Shown here in pieces: positions 6,823 to 11,442 of a DNA stretch of 11,442 bases. Under the pieces are notes generated by a model, which was not told the DNA's origin, made no database searches, and saw only the letters and a program-made list of their open reading frames with translations. The position numbers and the translations under genes were made by a program. The DNA comes from Deltaproteobacteria bacterium (GTDB lineage: Bacteria; Myxococcota_A; UBA9160; JAFDET01): assembly GCA_019310195.1 (NCBI GenBank), contig JAFDET010000084.1, positions 1 through 11,442 on the forward strand, in the 5' to 3' direction. Numbering within the stretch: position 1 is the first letter of the stretch; every line of letters begins with the position of its first letter.

Positions 6823-6828
6823 AGTATA
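6823..6828 (-). promoter_or_regulatory. Possible -10 element of an aroK promoter
   Basis: The minus strand reads TATACT, one mismatch from the sigma-70 -10 consensus, and ends 7 nt before the aroK GTG start. It lies just after the pilQ terminator, where a fresh promoter would be expected. There is no convincing -35 box 16-18 nt upstream, since that space is taken by the terminator stem. If used, transcription would begin at or within a few bases of the GTG, giving a leaderless or nearly leaderless message. Inference from position and one hexamer only. Confidence 0.3.
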
Positions 6829-6841
6829 GGGCGGGCCCAAC

Positions 6842-6875
6842 GAAAACGGGGGGAAGCTCTTCGGCTTCCCCCCGT
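6842..6875 (-). terminator. Rho-independent terminator after pilQ
   Basis: On the minus strand, 26 nt after the pilQ stop, ACGGGGGGAAGC (6875-6864) pairs perfectly with GCTTCCCCCCGT (6857-6846) around a 6-nt CGAAGA loop. A short T-tract (TTTTC, 6846-6842) follows. A 12-bp perfect GC-rich stem is strong, but the T-tract is short, so some read-through into aroK is possible. On the plus strand the hairpin is followed by a CT-rich stretch rather than T's, so it acts for the minus strand. Confidence 0.8.
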
Positions 6876-6900
6876 CCTCTTCTCGCGTGGCGTGCCGCGA

Positions 6901-9771
6901 TCAGCTTCCGAGCTGCGGCATGTCCACGATCCTCGGCGTCACGAAGATCAGGAGCTCCTTGCGGATGTCCCGGATCGAGTTGTTCCGGAACGCATACCCG
7001 ATCACCGGGATCTGCCAGAGGTAGGGCACCCGCGACATCCGCGTGCCCTTCTGCACGGTGTAGATGCCGCCGATCACCAGCGTCTGGCCGTCTCGGACCA
7101 GCGTCTCGGTCTTCGCCTGGTTCTTGGCGATGGCCGGGGCGCCCACCGAGCCGGTGGCGACGCTGTCGTCGGGTGCGTCGCGCGTGACCTCCAGCTTCAT
7201 GATGATGCTCCTGTCCGCCGTGATGTGGGGCTTCACGCGAAGCGAGAGCACCGCATCGATGAACTGGAGCTGCGCATCACCGTTCTCGAAGGTCTGGTAC
7301 GGAATCGCGACACCCTGCTGGATCTCGGCCTCCCGGTTGTCCAGCGTCACGATGCGCGGGCTGGAGATCACCTTGCCCTCACCCGTGCTCTCCGCGGCCT
7401 GGAGCTGAACCTCGAGGTTGTACTTCTCGTCCAGCAGGAAGGCACCCAGGTTGACCAGGGCCGTCGGCACCGACGAGATCGGGTTGTCGACCGAGAAGTT
7501 GTTCAGGTCGCCCGCCCCGTCCAGGATCCGCGGATCCGGGTGCGGGTTGAAGTTGGTGCTTCCGAAGTTGGGGTTCACACCGCTGCCCGTATCGAAGCCA
7601 TCGTTGAGCTGCTGCACGCCGAAGCCCCATACGGTTCCCAGCTCGCGGCTGAAGTCGAGGTTGGCCTCGACGATCTTGGCCTCGATGAGAACCTGCGGAG
7701 TGGGCGTGTCGATCGCCTTGATGAGCGCCACCGACTCGTCGATCACCGAAGGAATGTCCTTGATGATCACCGTGTTGGTGCGGCTATCGGTGTTCACCGT
7801 GCCGCGCGCCGAGAGCAGCCGCTGGACCATCTTGGCGACATTGCCCACCGCGGCGTAGTTCACCGGCTGGAACTTCACCACCAGGTCCTCGAGCTTCTCC
7901 TTGGCCCGGCGCTCCTGCAGACGCCCCTCAGCCTCCGACTGCAGCATCGACCGGGGCGCGATCCGCAGGACGTTGCCCACCTTCACGAAGCCCAGGGCCC
8001 GGGTCAGCAGGATCACGTCCAGCGCCTGGTCCCAGGGCACGTCAACGAGCCGGACGGTCACCTGTCCGCTGACGTCGTCGCCGGCGATGATGTTGAGGTC
8101 CGAGACCTCTGCGATCAGCCGGAGAACATCGTCGATCTCCACGTCCTTGAAGTCCAGGGAGATGCGGCGACCGACGTACTGCTTGCCGTCGAGCAGGCCA
8201 CCCTCGTGCAGGATGTCCAGCGCGTCGCCTTCTGCGGCAGACGCCGGCAAGCCCGGGGCGGTGGCCTGGGCCAGCCCCTTGTCGGCGGCCGCGCCGGTCC
8301 CCGCGGTGATCGCCGGCGGCGTCACTGCCGCGGAGCCGTGGCTGTCGAAGGCCACGACCACGTTGGCGCCCTCCCGCGTGACCAGCGGTCGCTCGCCGGG
8401 ACCGCGGGTGATCACCACCCGCACCTCGGGCGTCTCCACGTCGGGCTGCTGGAAGGCCATCACCAGCGACACGGGACCTCCCGGCTCGGGCGCGATCCGC
8501 GCGTCGGCGCCGGGCAGGATCGCCGCGTCGGGCAGGCTCACCACCACCGTCTGCGGATCCGGCTCGAACATGTTGTAGCTGCCGGGGCCCTCGGTCACGA
8601 TCACCACGCGATCGCTTCCGGCACCCTGCAGCAGATCCACCCGCGTCACGTGGGTGGCCGCGTCGCCCGGATCGACCAGGGGCGCAGTGTCCATCTCAGC
8701 CGCCAGGGCATCGGCCTCGGCGCTGATGGCCGAAGCCTCTTCGGCGGACTCCTGGGCGGCCATGGGCGCCTCCAGGCTCTCCACCGCGACCCCCTCGTGA
8801 TCGAGCCGTGCCTCGGGCGCGGCCGCCATCGGCTCGGCGTCGAGGCCCTCGGGCCCGGCGCTCACCGGAGCCAGGGCCACCAGCAGGCCGTCGTTCAGCG
8901 GAGTCAGTGACACATGCGAGAAGGTCTCCCCCTCGGCACCGTCGAGCACCACGCGGACCTTGTCCGGGTGCTGCCCGATGCGAACGCTCGCCACGTGGGG
9001 CCCAGCCACGTCCAGCCGAGGCTGGTCCACCTGGCTTTCGATGCCGCTGGCGTCGATCACCAGGCGTGCCGGGTTCTCCAGCGCGAAGCTCTCGGTTCCG
9101 TCCAGCCGGCCGTTGGCCAGCAGGTGGATGTGAGTGCCGTCGGAGTCGATCTCGAAACCCGTGATGGCCGTGGCGGGCGGCGCGAGCGGCGCCTCCGCCT
9201 GAGCCGGAGCCTCGGGCTCGAAAGTCTCCTCCGCCCCGGACGCCATCGGCGTCGGCGTGGTGAAGACCGACTCGGCTTCCGCCGTGTCGAACACCGCCGC
9301 GATCTCCGGACCCGATGCATCGTCCTCAGCGGCGAGCTCGGCACCCGGAATCACGTGGATGGTCAAGTCATCGCCGTGAGGCACGACGTCGTACTCGAAG
9401 GGCCCGTCCAGCGCGAGCTCGACTCGGGTGAACGGCGCACCGTCCCCGTCCTGCATCGCCGCCACGTCGACCTCTTCCAGCACGCCCCCGACCAGGGCGA
9501 TCTCTTCCGGAACCCCCTCGGGCCGGACTGCGGCCAGGTCGAGTACGAGCCGGCCGTCGTCGTCCATGGCCGCGTAGAGCGGATGCCCCACGCCCTCCAG
9601 GGTGACCACGGTCATCTCGCCCCGCTGCTCGACCTGCACGTCGGTCAGCACGGCCAGCTCGGGCTCCGTGGACGCCGACTGCGTTGTCGCGCAGGCCACA
9701 CCGCCAATCAGGATCGCGGCGCAAAATGCGTTCGCGAGCCAGCGGCTCCGCCTATCGTTGTTGGCGCTCAT
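6901..9771 (-). CDS. pilQ: PilQ, type IV pilus outer-membrane secretin with three AMIN domains
   Basis: PilQ forms the multimeric outer-membrane gate through which the pilus passes. The 956-residue protein has an N-terminal export signal with hydrophobic stretch 11-26. Cleavage by signal peptidase I after A26-C27-A28 fits; lipidation of C27 is a weaker alternative because position -3 is Gly. Three AMIN (peptidoglycan-binding type) domains occupy about 38-142, 202-301 and 374-477, joined by Ala/Glu/Pro-rich linkers at about 145-200 and 303-370. The N0/STN domain is about 534-606 (ISLDFKDVEIDDVLRLIAEV), the NolW/N1 domain about 628-690, and the secretin beta-barrel about 695-950. Conserved pieces include VLIEAKIVEAN at 694 and the C-terminal signature near 915-930. 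That signature reads VPYLWQIPVIGYAF, with Trp where secretins usually have Gly. Three AMIN domains resemble, to my knowledge, PilQ of Myxococcus xanthus. The ATG follows AAGGGGGG and overlaps the pilP stop. Confidence 0.96.
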   Translation of the reverse strand: MSANNDRRSRWLANAFCAAILIGGVACATTQSASTEPELAVLTDVQVEQRGEMTVVTLEGVGHPLYAAMDDDGRLVLDLAAVRPEGVPEEIALVGGVLEEVDVAAMQDGDGAPFTRVELALDGPFEYDVVPHGDDLTIHVIPGAELAAEDDASGPEIAAVFDTAEAESVFTTPTPMASGAEETFEPEAPAQAEAPLAPPATAITGFEIDSDGTHIHLLANGRLDGTESFALENPARLVIDASGIESQVDQPRLDVAGPHVASVRIGQHPDKVRVVLDGAEGETFSHVSLTPLNDGLLVALAPVSAGPEGLDAEPMAAAPEARLDHEGVAVESLEAPMAAQESAEEASAISAEADALAAEMDTAPLVDPGDAATHVTRVDLLQGAGSDRVVIVTEGPGSYNMFEPDPQTVVVSLPDAAILPGADARIAPEPGGPVSLVMAFQQPDVETPEVRVVITRGPGERPLVTREGANVVVAFDSHGSAAVTPPAITAGTGAAADKGLAQATAPGLPASAAEGDALDILHEGGLLDGKQYVGRRISLDFKDVEIDDVLRLIAEVSDLNIIAGDDVSGQVTVRLVDVPWDQALDVILLTRALGFVKVGNVLRIAPRSMLQSEAEGRLQERRAKEKLEDLVVKFQPVNYAAVGNVAKMVQRLLSARGTVNTDSRTNTVIIKDIPSVIDESVALIKAIDTPTPQVLIEAKIVEANLDFSRELGTVWGFGVQQLNDGFDTGSGVNPNFGSTNFNPHPDPRILDGAGDLNNFSVDNPISSVPTALVNLGAFLLDEKYNLEVQLQAAESTGEGKVISSPRIVTLDNREAEIQQGVAIPYQTFENGDAQLQFIDAVLSLRVKPHITADRSIIMKLEVTRDAPDDSVATGSVGAPAIAKNQAKTETLVRDGQTLVIGGIYTVQKGTRMSRVPYLWQIPVIGYAFRNNSIRDIRKELLIFVTPRIVDMPQLGS

Positions 9772-10337
9772 CGAAGATCACCCCCCTTATCTCGGCCTGC
9801 CAGGCTCATCTCGATGTCCTTCGTGGTCTTCTCGCCGAGCCAGTCGACGTAGGTCTCTTTCACCAGAACCATTCCGTCACCGATCTTGATTACTCGCCCG
9901 TCGTTCTTTCCCACCGCCGCACCTTCGCCGATGAGGTAGGGCCGTCCGGACGGATCCGCGACGAGCGCCACGGGCACACCCGTGTCCCACACCACCGCGA
10001 CCACGGCCAGCTGGCTGATATCGAACTGCTCCAAGGGCCCCACGTCCTTCTCCGCTGCGTCCCTCGCCTGATCCAGGATGAAGGAGCGGAACGGGTCCCT
10101 CTTCTCGTTCGGGTCGTAGCTGTACCCCGACGTCACCGTCGCCTGGGCGCCGGCTTCCTCCGCCGCCGAAGCCGGCGCTGCCGGCCGGGACGGAGCGGCG
10201 TTCTGCCGCGCCCGGGCCGCGGCCAGGATCTTGGGCTTGGCCGCGTCGTAGTCGCTCGCCTTCGGGCCCGCGGTCTCGTTGCCGCAGCCCACGAGCGACA
10301 GCGTGCCCAACAGAAGCAACGCGAATCCCAACCTCAC
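9768..10337 (-). CDS. pilP: PilP, type IV pilus assembly lipoprotein
   Basis: PilP is an inner-membrane lipoprotein whose C-terminal beta-domain binds the N0 region of PilQ and whose N-terminal part binds PilN/PilO, so it is the link to the secretin. The 189-residue protein starts with GTG behind a perfect ribosome-binding site. Residues 2-18 are a lipoprotein signal with lipobox L15-V16-G17-C18. Residues 25-75 are an Ala/Pro-rich unstructured linker. The family segment follows, with YDPNEKRDPFRSFI near residue 75, then LGPLEQFDISQLAVVAVVW and the glycine-rich strands ending DGMVLVKETYVDWLGE. The GTG overlaps the pilO stop (GTGA) and its TGA overlaps the pilQ ATG (ATGA), so stoichiometric coupled translation of O-P-Q is likely. 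Assignment is firm from motifs and position. Confidence 0.95.
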   Translation of the reverse strand: MRLGFALLLLGTLSLVGCGNETAGPKASDYDAAKPKILAAARARQNAAPSRPAAPASAAEEAGAQATVTSGYSYDPNEKRDPFRSFILDQARDAAEKDVGPLEQFDISQLAVVAVVWDTGVPVALVADPSGRPYLIGEGAAVGKNDGRVIKIGDGMVLVKETYVDWLGEKTTKDIEMSLAGRDKGGDLR

Positions 10338-10939
10338 GCGCCACCTCCTTCCAGGAAGCGGAAGGTCGTCGCCTGGCCACTCACCTTGAGGATGGTGCCG
10401 TTCAGACCTTCCTTGGAGACGCCCACGTCCAGGTCTCCGATGTTCACGATCCGGTCCAGCTTGGAGACCCGATCGAAGAACGTCGCGACCTCGTGGTAGC
10501 CACCCGTGAACTCGATCTCGATCGGGACTTCGGCGTAGAAGCCCCGGTTGATCTCGCCGCGCGGCCGGAAGGCCTTGAACTCGAGGCCCGATTTCTTGCC
10601 CAGCGTCGAGATGTCCGTCAGCAGTCCCGGCAGCTCCTTGCTGTCCGGAAGCTGACGCAGCGCGACCTTCAGCTGGCCCTCGAGACCGGCGATCTCAGCC
10701 TCGAACTGGTCCATCTTGGCTGCGACGGATCGAACCTCGTTGAGCTTGCGCTGCAGGCTCTGCTGCTGCGCTTCCAGCTGCGTCAGCTGCAGGCTGGCCG
10801 GCGTGTAGAGGAGCTGGTAGTAGCCCCCCACGACCAGTAGCGGGAGGAGCGCGATGATGATCAGGCGGTAGCGGCTCGGAAGCCGGCCCACCTTCTCGAT
10901 CAGCGGCTGAAGCTTGTCCAGTGCCAGATTCAGTGCCAT
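10334..10939 (-). CDS. pilO: PilO, type IV pilus inner-membrane alignment protein
   Basis: PilO is the partner of PilN. The two form a periplasmic heterodimer that binds PilP and transmits between the inner-membrane motor and the secretin. The 201-residue protein has the usual family layout. A short cytoplasmic N-terminus is followed by one transmembrane helix at about residues 25-44 (LIIIALLPLLVVGGYYQLL). A Gln/Leu/Glu-rich coiled coil spans about 48-96. The ferredoxin-like periplasmic domain includes LPDSKELPGLL near residue 97 and VPIEIEFTGGYHEVATFF at about 138-155, a hallmark stretch of PilO. The ATG start is supported by an AGGGAG ribosome-binding site about 6 nt upstream. Its last codons (E-G-G-G-A-stop) also encode the ribosome-binding site of pilP, and its TGA overlaps the pilP GTG start, so the two are probably translationally coupled. 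Confidence 0.95.
   Translation of the reverse strand: MALNLALDKLQPLIEKVGRLPSRYRLIIIALLPLLVVGGYYQLLYTPASLQLTQLEAQQQSLQRKLNEVRSVAAKMDQFEAEIAGLEGQLKVALRQLPDSKELPGLLTDISTLGKKSGLEFKAFRPRGEINRGFYAEVPIEIEFTGGYHEVATFFDRVSKLDRIVNIGDLDVGVSKEGLNGTILKVSGQATTFRFLEGGGA
10343..10350 (-). promoter_or_regulatory. Ribosome-binding site of pilP inside the end of pilO
   Basis: The minus strand reads AAGGAGGT, a full match to the Shine-Dalgarno core. It lies 5 nt before the GTG start of pilP and is embedded in the last sense codons of pilO. It decides the GTG start at 10337 and suggests PilP is made at high rate even though it lies inside an overlapping gene pair. Confidence 0.85.
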
Positions 10940-10949
10940 GACTCGCTCC

Positions 10950-11442
10950 CTAGCGCCCTGCGGCGCCGCCGCCGGTCGCCTTGGCGGTCTCCGCCTCGTC
11001 CTGCGGCTTGTGCGGATCTTCCATCGTCGTAGTCACCTCGAACCGGTGCAGCTTGAGTCCACCGCGCGACTCCAGCTCCGTGCTCCGAAGCTCCACGTTC
11101 CCAAAGTACGGCGAGCGGCTCAGCTCGGTCAGGAAGGCGGCGACGATCTCGTTGTCGAGGCTCTTGCCCTCGATCTTCACGTTGCCGGCCCGCGCCTTCA
11201 GCGAGACCAGCCACATCCGCTCCGGAATGTGGATCGCCAGCTCGTCCATCATGTGAACCGGGCCGGAGCGCGAGCGCTCCAGGCCGGCGATCACGTCCAG
11301 CTTCGCCTGAACCTCGGCCTTCTTCTGCTTGTAGGCCTCGACCTGCTTGAGCTGGGGCTCGAACTGCTTGATCTGCGCGTTGATCTGCGCCACGCGACCC
11401 GTGGCCGCCGAGACCTTGGAGCGCATGGCGAAGTGCATCCAG
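10950..11442 (-). CDS. pilN: PilN, type IV pilus inner-membrane alignment protein (5' end cut by the window edge)
   Basis: PilN is a bitopic inner-membrane protein. It pairs with PilO and docks on PilM, forming the alignment subcomplex between the cytoplasmic motor and the PilQ secretin. About 163 residues are visible, ending at a TAG stop. The reading frame is open to the window edge, so the N-terminus with its PilM-binding motif and most of the membrane segment lies outside. The visible part begins W-M-H-F-A-M, probably the end of the transmembrane helix. A Gln/Lys/Glu-rich coiled coil follows for about 45 residues (AQINAQIKQFEPQLKQ). Then comes the PilN periplasmic core, with HIPERMWLVSLKA, a V-K-I-E-G strand, a helix with VAAFLTELSRSPYF and a final F-E-V-T-T-T strand. 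The in-frame ATGs at the right edge are internal methionines rather than starts. The C-terminal tail is Ala/Gly/Glu-rich and probably disordered. pilO starts 10 nt after the stop. Confidence 0.9.
   Translation of the reverse strand, partial: WMHFAMRSKVSAATGRVAQINAQIKQFEPQLKQVEAYKQKKAEVQAKLDVIAGLERSRSGPVHMMDELAIHIPERMWLVSLKARAGNVKIEGKSLDNEIVAAFLTELSRSPYFGNVELRSTELESRGGLKLHRFEVTTTMEDPHKPQDEAETAKATGGGAAGR

Noticed and set aside
6457..8910. 817-codon plus-strand ORF antisense to pilQ and aroK
   Set aside because: It covers two firmly identified genes; the translation is Arg/His/Leu-rich without motifs and ends arbitrarily.

Overview
This is a high-GC window (about two thirds G+C by eye) in which every gene I can support lies on the minus strand, so genes run from high to low coordinates. 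The order is pilN (cut by the right edge) - pilO - pilP - pilQ - aroK - aroB - small TPR protein - Roadblock/LC7 protein - aroQ - very large acidic TPR protein (cut by the left edge). Runs of antisense and out-of-frame ORFs are shadows created by the codon composition.

The organism is most likely a 'deltaproteobacterium' in the broad sense, with Myxococcota the best guess. The reasons are the GC content, a PilQ with three AMIN domains, the pilNOPQ-aroK-aroB order, and the following TPR / Roadblock / aroQ / giant TPR block. The order pilQ-aroK-aroB alone is widespread in Proteobacteria and is not diagnostic. No mobile elements, RNA genes or CRISPR arrays were seen; this looks like a stable chromosomal locus.

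Region by region: (1) 11442-6901 encodes the type IV pilus alignment subcomplex (PilN, PilO, the PilP lipoprotein) and the outer-membrane secretin PilQ that it connects to, ending in a strong hairpin terminator at 6842-6875. (2) 6815-5188 holds shikimate kinase and 3-dehydroquinate synthase, overlapping by 4 nt. (3) 5191-4137 holds a small TPR protein and a Roadblock/LC7 protein, also joined by 4-nt overlaps. (4) 4089-3637 is type II 3-dehydroquinase, the third shikimate-pathway enzyme here. (5) After 147 nt of non-coding DNA, a TTG-initiated ORF of at least 1163 codons runs off the left edge without a stop. It encodes blocks of TPRs separated by long, very acidic, low-complexity linkers.

The most interesting reading is that the non-enzymatic genes form one functional theme. 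The pilus machine (PilNOPQ) sits with a Roadblock-family protein (the family of MglB, which regulates a Ras-like GTPase) and a giant TPR protein whose position and architecture recall SgmX, the TPR protein that links the polarity GTPase MglA to type IV pilus activation in Myxococcus xanthus. As I recall the M. xanthus map, sgmX lies a few genes downstream of pilQ, which would match this layout. The SgmX assignment is an inference from synteny and architecture and has not been tested by alignment.
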